Below are positions 23,555 through 34,133 of a DNA stretch of 64,000 bases, one piece after another. Origin of the DNA: Isoetes taiwanensis (Eukaryota; Streptophyta; Lycopodiopsida; Isoetales; Isoetaceae); NCBI GenBank assembly GCA_021234155.1, contig JAJEKV010000018.1, positions 20,693,252 through 20,757,251 of the forward strand. Direction: 5' to 3'. Under the pieces are notes generated by a model. That model worked only from the letters and a program-made list of their open reading frames with translations, was not told where the DNA came from and did not search any database. The first letter of the stretch is position 1, and each line of letters opens with the position of its first letter. The translations under genes and the position numbers were made by a program.

Positions 23555-26134
23555 CGATCCGAGACATCGGATCGCCATTCTAGAATGGGACGAGCATGCA
23601 TGTTTTGCATGCATCTTGGTACGATGCCCATTCCGGTTGGGAGTTCGCTATTTTAGGCGTTTACGCATCAACATCTCATCGGGCTTCCTCTTCTCTCAGC
23701 GCATTCCTTATTCTCTTTGAATTGTTTCCCAGGCAGGGGAGGGGCTTCTTCCTGCTTGGTTTGGCCAATTTGGCGTTTCTTTCTTGCTGTCCTTTTCCGG
23801 CCTTTAGCCTTCGTCCTGTGACCTTCGTCCTCGATCCTAGTTTGTAAGGAAGTCCTTTGGTATTCGGGCGGTTTGTTGGTTTCATGCGAGTCCCATTCTA
23901 GAATCCCATCAATCTGGGACATCGGATTGCCATTCTAGAATGGGACGAGCATGCATGTTTTGCATGCATGCGGGCGGCGCATGCCCATTCTGGTTGGGAG
24001 TTCGCTATTTTAGGCGCGTTTCTGCATCAACATCTCATCGGCGCTTCCTCTTCTCTCAGCAGTACCTTATTCTCTTTGAACCCACCCTCCCCCCCTTCTT
24101 TGTTATTGTATTTTTATCGCGTGGCACGCGCGTAATCAGCCCCTCCACTCTGGGAGGTTTGTTTTGTCTTGTTGTTTTGTTGGTGATGTGCGTACAAAGT
24201 TAGCGAGCCGCATCCGCTTCGACTTTTCCATTCGTGGGTTTTGGGAGCATTTTTTTTATGCCTTACGCTTGTCCAAGCCCCTCGTCGGGCTTATCACTAG
24301 GGTTTTTCCTCAAAAACCCGAAAAGGGCGGGTTTTTTAATCCCGGTGATAAGCTTTCTACAGTACACTAGCCCAGCCTCTATTAGCATTGTATTTTATTG
24401 GGGTCCAAATGATATAATTGATTTTCCTTTATTTTTATGGGTAGTTCGCGATGTGCGGCTACCCACTATCCACCATTGTAGAAAATCTGCTGAGATGAAT
24501 GAGAAGCAAGTCTAAGTCGCGAACTACCCACGAAAAATAAAGGAAAAATCCAATTATAACATTTGATCCCAAAACAAATACAATGCTAATAGATGAGTGG
24601 CTGATGTACCGAAAAGCTTATCAACGGGATTAAAAACCCGCCCTTTTCTAAGGTTTCGAGGAAAAACCCTAGTGATAAGCCTTGGGCAGGGGCTTAGACA
24701 AACGTAAGGCATAGAATCGCCCCCAAAACCCACGCATGGAGAAGTCAAAACGGATGGCGCCAACCAACACTCGCACATCACCAACAACAAACGAAACAGA
24801 AACATACCAAAGAATAGCATCACCCGGTGGGTGGAAAAAAGCATCACCCACCGGGTGGAAAACATGATAAACAGAACTTGTACAAAATAGTAAACAAAGA
24901 AGGGGGGCGAGGGTGGGTTTAAAGAGAATAAGGTACTGCTGAGAGAAGAGGAAGCGCCGATGAAACGCCGATGAAGAACTCGCAATAAGTAGCAAACGCC
25001 CAACCCGACGAACGGCCCAAAACGCATGCGATGCATGCATGCGACGCATGCAATGCATGCATGCTCGCCTGTGCAAGAATGGTCGCTTCACGCCCGAATG
25101 CGAATGGCATATTCTTGCCTTTGCCGCGACTATGAAACCAACAAAAGCGAGAATACCAAGGACTTCCCTTAACAAACTAGGATCGATAGAAGGTCACGGG
25201 ATGAAGGCTAAAAGGCCGAAAGGACAGCAGGAAAACAGCCAAATTGGGTTAAACCCCTCCCACGAAACAATTCAAAGAGAATAGATGCTGGCGCCAGAGA
25301 AGAGGAAGCGCTTCCTCTTCTCTCGCAGCATCTTTATTCTATTTGGTGTTTCCCGGCAGGAGGGGCTTCTCCTTAGTTTTGGCCAATTTGGCGTTCTTGC
25401 CGTCTTTTCCTTTCTTTAGCCTTCGCCGGCCCCACCTTCCGCCCTCATCCTAGTTTGTTAAGGAAGTCCTATATTCGGAACTGTTGTTTTATGGTCCCAT
25501 TCTAAATACCGATCCGAGACATCGGATCGCCATTCTAGAATGGGGCGGCAGCATGCATGCATGCGCGCATGCCCGCTACGTTGGGAGTTCGCTATTTTAG
25601 GCGCGTTTACGCCCGACTTCTCATTCCTCTCTCTCTCGGCCAGTACCTTATTCTCTTTGAACCCACCCTCCCCTTCTTTGTTATTGTATTTTTATCGCGT
25701 GGCACGCGCGTAATCAGCCCCTCCATTCTGGGAGGTTTGTTTTGTCTTGTTGTTTTGTTGGTGATGTGCAGGTACAGGTTAGCGAGCGGCATCTGTTTCG
25801 ACTTTTCCATTCGTGGGTTTTGGGAGCGATTTTTATGCCTTACGTTTGTCCAGCCTCGTCAAGGCTTATCACTAGGTTTTTCCTCAAAACCCGAAAGGGC
25901 GGGTTTTTAATCCCGGTGATAAGCTTTCGGCAGGTACACTAGCCCAGTCTCTATTAGCATTGTATTTTGTTGGGGTCCAAATGATATAATTGGATTTTCC
26001 CTTTATTTTTTATGGGTAGTTCGCATGTGTGCGGCTCCCCACCCACTATCCACCATTGTAGAAAATCTACTGAGATGAATGAGAAGCAAGTCTAAGTCGG
26101 GCGGTTTGTTGGTTTCATGCGAGTCCCATTCTAT
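23555..26134. mobile_element. Composite foldback-like element inside the LINE
   Basis: The element is built from two modules, A (about 345 bp) and B (about 605 bp), arranged A B, then the complement of B and A, then A B again. Direct copies of B are at 23905-24508 and 25505-26098; the inverted block is 24509-25300; module A copies are 23555-23900 and 25310-25500. Each A/B start carries CCGAGACATCGGATCGCC and CCATTCTAGAATGG, both near-palindromic. There are no convincing genes. Outer ends are CGATCCGAGACATCGG (left) and GCGAGTCCCATTCTAT (right). No clear target duplication (at most AT). It is bordered on both sides by LINE ORF2. Confidence 0.8.
25294..25326. repeat. Central perfect palindrome of the foldback element
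   Basis: AGAGAAGAGGAAGC and its complement meet head to head at 25309/25310. With short mismatches the pairing extends outward through the flanking A modules for over 150 bp per side. Confidence 0.8.
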
Positions 26135-26800
26135 GATGTGGCATGACGTCCCTGGGAAACAGATTTGCAATTCAAATACTTACAGAGATAACTTTTTGGA
26201 TTGCTGTCAGTAACACAAATAGATATTTTGATATTTTGATATTTAGATTTTGGTACTCTACTTAAAACTGATGCAATTGGTCTTGGGACCATACCTACTA
26301 TATTACTATAGTAGTTCTACTTTCTGTTATACTTTGCTTTTATTAGCAAAGATATTTATGTATTTTCTATAAATGAAATATAAAACCAACCTTGCCCTCA
26401 AAAAAAAAAAAAAAAAAAAAAAATCTTCCATGCTACCACAAGCTTTCAAAAGGTAAACTAGCACAACAACACTAAAGAACTTTCAGTGCTTCCTGCCCAT
26501 GTCCGTGTTTAGCATACCCTGTAATTAGGGCACTCCATGATACAATGCTTCTATTAGTCAATTCTTTAAATACTTTGCATGCATCTGCAACTGGACCACA
26601 TTTGGCAGGTATGCAAACCATCTTAAGATATTGCTGAATGCTTGTGGCACTTTCGTTCAGATCTGGAGTTCTATAATTCTTTTCCAAAATAAAAAAGGCA
26701 CAAGCTAAATATGTTGAACCAAGCGGATTAGCCTGAATTAGCCGATTATCTCTGGCAAATGCTTCATTGCAAAGCTGGAAAAAAAATGCTATAAAAATTA

Positions 26801-29800
26801 GCCACCTTTTACTTACGTGCACATACATCTGGAATACTTTATTGAGAAAAATTATTTTTTCTTGTGATTTTTTATTGGTCTCTGTTGCCCCCAAAGGGCA
26901 ACATGCTAATTGTGATCTATGCATTCAAACTAGGTCAACTCATCTTGGAAGACTAGGTCAAAGTTTGGAAGATTTTGGTATTCAACATTGATATGGAGAT
27001 CAAAGGATGTTCATTCTTCAAGTCAACAAGAGCTCAAGATTAAAGTTCACAAGAGGTATTTTTTGCTTAGTTAAAGAATATGCTCTAGAAGAATCTAGGT
27101 TATGAAGTTTGGAAGACATATTTTGAAGATTGGAAGTTAAGAGTTTGGAAGACCTCACTACCCCCATTTTAGCACTTTTGGCTCAACATTGTTTTCATAT
27201 CCATTGTTCGTTCTCTTGCCATGATTGCTTTGCCATGATTGCCATCTTCCTCAAATTCCCTACTAATTTCTTCAATGTGCCATCACCTTGCCTATTTAAA
27301 AACCTACTTAAGCCTTTGTTTCAAAAAATATCATCCCTTTTCCTTTATTTTTTCTTTGCCCCCCCAATGGTCCCTCATAATTTCTTTTGCCTTCATTCTT
27401 ATTCCATCATATCCTCAGTGGTATATTCCCAACCTTGTCAAAAGATGCCCCAAAGATTCCCTATTCTTTTGCACAAGTGGGCAATCTTCCCTATGGTCAA
27501 TAGGCTATAATCTCTTTTAAGTATTTTATGGGTAAAGACCTTTGAATCATCGGCCAAGCTTTTAAAAATGGTCGAATACAGCATATACAGGGCATATTCC
27601 TGCAAAAATACGAAACCGTATCGCGCAAATTATGCGAAAATACAGCTGAAGATCCCTAGAACTGGGAATCTGGCTCGAATCATGCCTTCCCGCGCTCCAT
27701 TCTTTCTGGGACCACCCTATTCTTGGATTCCGGAACTCAAGCAACAGATTAAGCCTAAATTTATTACCTAAAATCACTGAAACCGAAATTTGAAACTATA
27801 TACAGGGGAAACACAATCTCGACATTTTTTGAAGGCCCAGAAGTACTCAAATCCGACATTGATCATTGCTGAGCAAGATCTGAACGATTCTTGAAGTTCC
27901 TGAGCTCTCCTCAATTGGATTTACAAAGATCTAGTTGACATTACTTTCAAAAAATTATCTTATGACTTGTGATGATTATTTTACTGTATCTGGAGCTATG
28001 AAGCATCCTTATCTATTGTTATCATGATATATTTACCTTCATATCAATTTAAATTGACTGCCAAGTTGTCAAATCCATCTCTGATATTTTTCTTATCAAT
28101 TCTTGCCTCAAATATTCTACAGAAAAACCTTGAGTGTTTCCCAGCACTTTTGGCCCACCTGCCATCTATTCTTAGGCCTGTGTAAGCCAAAGGATTTGAA
28201 ATCATCCAAAAATACCACACCTAGCTCAAGTTATAAAAAATTGCTCTCTGTTTTGATCAGTTTTGACTGTATTTTGCCAAATCCAGCCACAAAAAATACT
28301 TTTACATATCCAAATGGAAATCTGACTACTTGTCTCTCTTCCTTATCACTATTACAGTATATTTGCCTTGGAAATTATATTTGACTTCTATTGACCAAAT
28401 TTTGACCCCACTTTGAGACCGAATAACTCTCAAATTTAGTCTCTGACTTGGTCAGGGACTTTGTCATTGGATACCTACAACTTTTTTGAGCAGGTCTACA
28501 GCATTTGACTCGAGAAATCAACCCATATCACCACATTTGTTCTAGTAAAGGTGCCACTTTTTGGAAATGGGAAAGGTATAGAACTTCAAATTTTAGAACT
28601 TCTCTTTAAATTTGTCTTGCATAGACTGGTCACCTTAAGTGATCTGGAGGTTCTAACCCCAATTTGAGTGAAAACTCAGATTGGTTCCTTGTGGTTGACC
28701 TTTAAGCCAGGTTTAGGGTCAACAGTCTCTATCTGCACAAACCCGTCAAGAGCTTCAGACTCAAGGAAAGAATATCTGATTCAAGGTCTATGATTCTGTT
28801 GCTTTCCCTAGAGATCAACACGCATGCAGTTGTGATAGATTTTGCTATGTTTTACATTCTAAAAAAGAAACAGATAACCTCCAAAAACATGGAAGTTTTA
28901 CTGTGAAATTAAACAAAGAGATCTAGCAAACCCATCATCTAGGCAAGTAAGAGCCTGACGGTACTGGAAAAGTCGGTGAATGCATCCCTGTAAAGTTGGA
29001 GCTAGACGAAGACTGGGGCTGAAACCAAACCCAGGAATTGCAGCACTGGCCGATGCTGAGGAAAAAGAGGGATGAAGTTTCCCTCACTGCCTAAGGCGCT
29101 GATAAGAAGCGAGATTGCATCTCCACCTTCCATCTGACTCCCATCAAATCCTCTAACTGTCATTAAGTGTCGCTAAATGCCCAAAAGTCTGCAGCTGTTG
29201 ATCAATATTCTAAGTTAATCTAAAATCGGGGCCGTCTATCCGCCATCACTCCCCCAAACCCCCAAGAATTGCCCTACGGGCAACCCAAAAAATGAATGGA
29301 GACCCACATGGCAACATTCAAGCAAGAGATATATCATTGTTAGGGCCAGCCACCATTGGATGTCCTTTAAAAAAGGTCTGGCAACGTCACATTGGTTTCA
29401 CTAACTGGAATGCATCGCAACGATGATTTTCTAACATGGCAATTAAGTAGAATTCGATGTTTTAAAGTGATGGTCGATCCTCAACCTAATAGATATGTGT
29501 TTGAATTCTTCTTTTAAATCTTTTGCATATATTAGGCAATTTGGAATGGCAATTTTTATCTTTATATAATACAAGAAATTTCTTTTGTGTAAAAGAAGCC
29601 TTGTGCTAGGTTGGATAAATCTCAGTTCTGGACATGCTTGAGATGAGAGAGAACACGAAGAAATATATAAAAAATTATGCCCTACCTCCATCCGGAAGAT
29701 AGGGTGAGAGCCCATGACATGACATGGAAGTAAAGGGGCTGAGAGGGTCCTTATACTACCATAGGGGCCCTCCCTGCCAACTAAACATAAAAAAATGGAA

Positions 29801-29970
29801 TTTTCATAAGTGCAAGTCAACAACACACCTGTATAATAAGAGCAAGCTCTACAGAATCTTAATGATGCTAGGAACTTGATCCATATAGCTTGGAGTTAAC
29901 AATTTTTTAGACATCCTTGCTACAAAATACAACATGGATAAGTTTAAGACAAGCAAATGAATGAGAACAT
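26801..29970. other. No gene recognised
   Basis: The open frames (27130-27510, 27568-27771, 28103-28384) have no known motif and overlap one another. A CTATTTAAAAACC word near 27291 resembles a TATA element. 26882-26900 (GTTGCCCCCAAAGGGCAAC) is a short palindrome. A solo LTR is conceivable but no TG...CA pair with matching flanks was found. Confidence 0.45.
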
Positions 29971-29977
29971 TATCTTG

Positions 29978-30001
29978 GTTGGGGTTGGATCCAACCCCAA
30001 C
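29978..30001. repeat. 24-bp perfect palindrome
   Basis: GTTGGGGTTGGA followed directly by its complement, centred on GGATCC at 29989/29990. Function unknown. Confidence 0.7.
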
Positions 30002-31920
30002 TCACAAGTGAGCAAATTGTCATGGGAGCAACCCCATTTTTGTGCTTAATAAAATGGTGTTGGTAGATTCTAATCTTGATTTTTGTATGTAAACCAAGTC
30101 ATGCCGTCATATAAGAGTCAAGTGCCGAGCAAGCAGTAATAGTATAATTCATGTATTTGATAAAAGCAACATAAGCATTCGATCATGCTTAAGATTACCC
30201 TGCAAGAGTACAACAGATATACTGCCAACTATGATGCAGAGGATTAATCACCCGATGAGTAGAGCAATTAAATAATACAACTTAGGATAAAGAGATGAAA
30301 TGAATAGTTCTCACAGCCCAGAAGTCACAGAATATATAGCCAGTTTTCCCTAGCCTCCCAGAGGCCTAGGCTTATCAGTCCCATGGTCAAACCATGAGGA
30401 GCACGTGAGAACCATGATAGGAGTTAATAAGACAAAGCTTTGAGTAGCCAAACAGTCTAGCAGCTCGATCTGCTGGATAAAAACATAGGAATAGATATGG
30501 AAATCCTACAAATAAAGAGTGCCAATTGGTTGAATCAACTTGAGTGAAAAATTATACAAAATCACTAAATGGCAATTCGTATGAAGTTGAGCAGCACTTC
30601 AGTAGCCACAACAAAGGCAATGAGATTATTCAGGTTACAGTTGGCTTTTATAGTGAGACCGGCTGATGCTATAGAGCTTCAGGAATCGATGAAACAAATT
30701 TACAACAAACCTTTATGGAAGGTAACATGTTGTGTAACATGCTAACATGCTGCAAACATGCTGCAATAGTTCAGAAGAAACATTATATGTACGCATTCTA
30801 GAATAATGCCAGGCTAGCGTTAAAGAAGATTTGCATGAATAATATTAGACCTGAGTTTAATACCTCAAATTTGATGCGTAGTTTAAGCTATTAGTCTATG
30901 TGGCAGCAGAGTCCTGTTTTGGATGTAGCAGGGAAGAGCAGAGTCATGTCCGGCCAAAAGGCCATCGCCATAGCCACACTCCATTTATGGCTTTTCAAGA
31001 AGAAACAGTTGGAAACAATTATTTCGTACATGGGTCATTCGAACTGATTATGGTGGAACCGTCTTCTTCAACAGTGTCGTGAGCCCCTTCATATTCAAAG
31101 GAGCGAAAAAGGGACTGGAAAATTCCTGGAAAAAGAGACTGTGCAGTTGGGTTTTTTGAGCTCTGTTAGGTCTTCTTGGTGATCAAGACTGCCGGACAGA
31201 AAGAAGGGGACGGATGCGGTAACCTCACCTCAGATTTCAATACCTGCCCAATCACTGCACAAAACTTCATCGCCCGAGGCATCCATTACAGGTTTGGAAG
31301 CCACAGGTCTCCGTTTGCAGCATGTTTCTTCAAAACTTATGAAATACTTCATCGCCCACCTTCATATGATCATTTTCGGCAGCTTCGGGGCTCAAAAAAG
31401 GGTAGATCTGACTGGCAAAACAGGGGCATTGTCTTCACGCATTGTTTGCCTGAATTATCAATCGTTTTTGTGCCTATAAGGCTAGAATCAGCGCCGGATT
31501 TGATGGTTTTCCACTCAGTAATGCACCCTTAGTTTTCAAGGAGGGCTACTTTCAGAATCAGTCCCTCTCAGAGTGTCTCATAGTGCCGCCCGGTAAGAAG
31601 GTTCTTCTTCCTCTCATTTAATGCTCTGTATTAAATGACACTGACTTCCAGAAATGCGTATTGATGCCCGCCATAAATGCCATAAGTGCAACGTGTCATA
31701 TGCTCATAATTTTTAAGGAAGAAATTAGATGAGAACAAAAATTGGATACTGCATTACATAAGAAGGATAACCATAGTGCAAATGTTGGAGTTCGATCCCG
31801 CCCTAATTTGGATGGTGAGAATTTGATCGACCCAACAGTGAGTGTTGAATCAAACCATATAATCTTTTATACAATGTAGATGCTTTGATCCAATAGCCAA
31901 GATTCACTCGCTTCAATCCC
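30002..31920. other. No gene recognised
   Basis: The short ORFs at 30900-31082 and 31176-31532 have no motif or splice context that I can support. No repeats stand out. Confidence 0.45.
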
Positions 31921-31923
31921 ATG

Positions 31924-32165
31924 GTCAAGGGAGGAAGGGGGAAAAGAAAAAGACGAAGGGGCGGGGGGGGGAGGTAAGGAAGGGCAAAAGGGGGAAAGAG
32001 GAAAAAGAAAAGAAAAACTAGAGAAAACGGGAAGGGTGTAGAAAAATAGGGAAAAGAGGAAAAGGAAAACAGAATGGGAAAGGGAAAATAGAAAAGGGGA
32101 AAAGGGAAAAGCATGGAATGGAGAAATAGAGAAGGAAAAAGAAAAATATAAACAAAAAAAGAGAA
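31924..32165 (+). repeat. Purine-rich tract 1
   Basis: About 240 bases, almost only A and G on the plus strand, including a run of nine G near 31963-31971. It is preceded by CACTCGCTTCAATCCCATGGTC, as tract 2 is. Confidence 0.75.
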
Positions 32166-32171
32166 AAGAAT

Positions 32172-32440
32172 ATATAGATAGATAGATTTTTAACGTCCAT
32201 GGAGACCAAATTGCCCATGGGACAAAAAGAGACAGAGAAAGAGAAAGTTAATGGTAATGGTAATGGTAATTTTGTGCTACTTAAATTATCTAGACATAGC
32301 CAGTCCAAGAATTGGAAGGCCATTGATCTAGAATGATGTGCCTTCCCTGTACACTACCGATTTCTTTTGTAGGGGGGCTACCCGGACCTTGTAAAGCTCC
32401 TCCTTACGGTTACATAATTGAAGAGGAGAGAGGCCCCCCT
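32172..32440 (-). mobile_element. LINE 3' end fragment with (ATCT)n tail, copy 3
   Basis: TTTTTAACGTCCATGGAGAC (32189-32208) followed by a CCCATGGGAC word matches the 3' terminus of the LINEs at 8195 and 14918, in the same orientation. Here the simple-repeat tail reads ATAGATAGATAG on the plus strand instead of GAATA. The body to about 32440 was not matched to an ORF. Confidence 0.55.
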
Positions 32441-32514
32441 ATACTGAAAAACTAGTCCCTCTGAGATGGTTACCATGATGAAGAATATGTAGGCAGTTGA
32501 GAGCAAAAACAGAA

Positions 32515-32895
32515 AAGAAAAAGGAATGGGAAAAATAGAAGAGCATGGAAAGGGCAAAAGGGAAGCGAAAATTAATCAAATGCACACAAATCCCTTATAT
32601 CACTCGCTTCAATCTCACGATCAAATGGGAGAAGAGGGAAAGGGAAAAGGGCAGAAAGGGAGGGAGGGAAAAGGAAAGGAAAAGGGGGAAACGGAAAGAG
32701 GAGAAGGGCAAAAGGGGCCAAAAGGGGAAAGGGGAAAAGGGAGAGGAAACGAAAGGAAAAAGGAGAAATCGGATAGGGGAGGGAAAAACGAACAAGGTGA
32801 AAATGGGGGTTTCGGAAGAAAAGGAGAAAAGAGAATGGAGGAAAGGAAAGAGCAGGGAAGCACAACAGATAAGAAAAAAAGAAAGAAAACGAGTC
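32515..32895 (+). repeat. Purine-rich tract 2
   Basis: About 380 bases of A/G-dominated sequence interrupted near 32575-32625 by CACTCGCTTCAATCTCACGATC, the same lead-in as tract 1. The open frames on both strands (Lys/Glu-rich and Phe/Ser-rich) are composition artefacts. Confidence 0.75.
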
Positions 32896-33369
32896 AAAAT
32901 ACACACAATTTCTTTATATCTTATAGCTAGCAACACTGGGCTTGGTTTCTACTTGTATATAGCACTTGGTTTCTAGTTTTATATAATGCATGTTCCTCCA
33001 TGGTCTAGTATGTTATGGACTTGTCTTAAAATTTTTGAACATATCTTAAAAAAAATTACTATAGTGGCATTATTCAATGCCATATTCTCACTCAACTAAC
33101 CCATATGAAAAAACATTGGCAACATGTGTGACATAATTTGAGTGTGCTCCTTTACCTAAAAGTATAGCATGTTTTATGGTACTTTACAAAAAAAAAAATA
33201 ATAATAATAAATTACAAAACATGCGCGTACGCTCATAGAAAGTATACTTTCAAGTTCTTAAAAACCACACAGACTCCCCTCCTCCTAAAACAGAAGTGAA
33301 AAAAAAAAAAAAAATACTTAACTCACCTACTACCCTATCTTGCTTCCATCCCCAAGCATGTCCTCTCCT

Positions 33370-33470
33370 AGTTTCTTTTTCTTTTTCTTTTTCTTTTTCT
33401 TTTTCTTTTTCTTTTTCTTTTTCTTTTTCTTTTTCTTTTTCTTTTTCTTTTTCTTTTTCTTTTTCTTTCT
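33370..33470. repeat. (CTTTTT)n microsatellite, left block
   Basis: About 16 hexamer units. It stops exactly at the left end of the small TIR element. Confidence 0.9.
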
Positions 33471-33792
33471 GGGTGAAAGCATGCTACAGTGTACCACTTT
33501 TGGAACCCTCAAAAGTACCTACACTGGGTACGTTTAAAACTGATACTTTCTATATTTTCTTCCCATTAAAATCAATCCAAAAATTTTGAATTGAAGGTCA
33601 ATAACATGTCAATCTATAGTAGTAGAGGATAACAATACTATTGGAGACTAAAATGAATGAATCAACTCTCAAACGTATTGTTTATTGAGACATTTATGCA
33701 AGTTCCCAATACCCAGTGCTAGGTACTTTTTTGGGTAGTTTTGCACTCCCTAAAAAGAACTTTAGATGGTACACCCTAGCATGCTTTCACCC
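33471..33792. mobile_element. Small TIR element related to the 7.6-kb transposon
   Basis: The ends are GGGTGAAAGCATGCTACAGT (33471-33490) and, reverse-complemented, GGGTGAAAGCATGCTAGGGT (33773-33792). The inverted similarity extends to about 80 bases (AAAGTACCTACACTGGGTA against AAAGTACCTAGCACTGGGTA). The first 15 bases differ by one from the 29-bp TIR of the element at 52917-60529 (GGGTGAAAGTATGCTGGTGG). No coding capacity. Confidence 0.8.
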
Positions 33793-33860
33793 TTTTCTTT
33801 TTCTTTTTCTTTTTCTTTTTCTTTTTCTTTTTCTTTTTCTTTTTCTTTTTCTTTTTCTTT
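33793..33860. repeat. (CTTTTT)n microsatellite, right block
   Basis: About 11 hexamer units starting directly at the right end of the small TIR element, in phase-like continuation of the left block. Confidence 0.9.
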
Positions 33861-33960
33861 TGCTACTTCTTTTGCAGTAATATTCTGAATTAAGCTAAGT
33901 AAATTAAATTCCTTGCTTGGTGAGAGTACAAATGATTAGTTCATATTAGTAGAACGGAAT

Positions 33961-34039
33961 GGGCTCAGCCATTCTTGCTTCCCCCTGATCTGCAGAATCC
34001 GGGAATGCAGGTCAGGGGGAAGCAAGAATGGCTGAGCCC
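33961..34039. repeat. Long near-perfect hairpin
   Basis: 28 bases (GGGCTCAGCCATTCTTGCTT plus CCCCCTGA) are followed by their exact complement at 34012-34039. A further CTGCA/TGCAG pair continues the stem inward across one T/G position, leaving an 11-base loop, GAATCCGGGAA. The stem totals about 34 bp. It could be the tip of a transposon or a small-RNA precursor. Confidence 0.8.
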
Positions 34040-34133
34040 GTAAGGTAAGCTGCTTACCGGATTCTACAAGCTTGTTGAGGCAATTTGTCATTCTGCTTAA
34101 GAATGAATCAAGAAACGGACGAAATGCTCATCC

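Larger units (their letters stand above)
19442..26214 (+). pseudogene. LINE ORF2: AP endonuclease, reverse transcriptase, zinc-binding tail
   Basis: The endonuclease starts MKITTWNMRGIKG at 19442, with later catalytic-type motifs AGDFNN (19846) and SDH (about 20115). Reverse transcriptase motifs follow in order: KSPGPDGFQPEF (20830), WRPISLTN (21007), LKLDFQRAYDTINW (21210), GVRQGCPLAPYLF (21380) and MQYADDTFVF (21523), with the intact YADD catalytic site. The zinc-binding tail CPLHCGQRESSNHVFTC is near 22785-22840. The last part of ORF2 (23163-23554) continues beyond the inserted element: codons at 23546-23554 and 26135-26214 join in frame and end at TAA 26212-26214. Lesions are a frameshift near 19560, TAA 20193, TAG 20214, TAA 20994 and a frameshift near 22625-22665. 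Confidence 0.88.
17101..26423 (+). mobile_element. Near full-length L1-type LINE, interrupted by a foldback-like element
   Basis: The element has a 5' UTR, ORF1, ORF2 (endonuclease, reverse transcriptase, zinc-binding tail), a short 3' UTR and 23 A at 26401-26423. It is flanked by a 13-bp target duplication, AAATCTTCCATGC (17088-17100 and, overlapping the A tail, 26421-26433). Without the 2.58-kb insert at 23555-26134 it is about 6.7 kb, the usual size for plant L1 elements. The insertion lies inside a PPR gene, in opposite orientation. Frameshifts and stops in both ORFs make it inactive. Confidence 0.9.
15920..26800 (-). pseudogene. PPR protein, PLS class with E and DYW domains, decayed and split by a LINE
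   Basis: PLS/DYW PPR proteins bind organellar RNA and direct C-to-U editing; the DYW domain is the deaminase. On the minus strand, 26780-26460 encodes VADACKVFKELTNRSIVSWS and ALITGYAKHGHGQEAL. After the LINE (17101-26423), 17100-15920 continues with DKGLETKIHIGSTLVDIYAK, LSPDLFTYACVLKTCGSLGA, an E-domain stretch (NTYANNGRWDDAYK, VHEFVMGD) and DYW-like text around 16120-15925 ending GLCSCHD. Removing the LINE and one target copy joins 26440 to 17100 in frame as LLKACGSMEDLDKG, a normal PPR junction. Stops and frame changes occur near 17015, 16590, 16400, 16210 and in the DYW part, so the gene is dead. The 5' end is not found beyond about 26800. Its 3' end abuts a second LINE. Confidence 0.8.

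Noticed and set aside
23555-26134. Assignment of the composite element as a Helitron
   Set aside because: The expected 5' TC and 3' CTRR with A/T target site do not fit cleanly at either border.
31176-31532. 118-codon plus-strand ORF as a gene
   Set aside because: Overlaps another open frame, has no recognisable domain and no exon borders.
32545-32936. Four overlapping ORFs of 80-143 codons
   Set aside because: All arise from purine-rich tract 2; amino-acid composition follows the base composition, on both strands.
33296-33589. Open frames of repeated Phe/Ser and Lys in the microsatellite
   Set aside because: They are translations of (CTTTTT)n and carry no gene signal.
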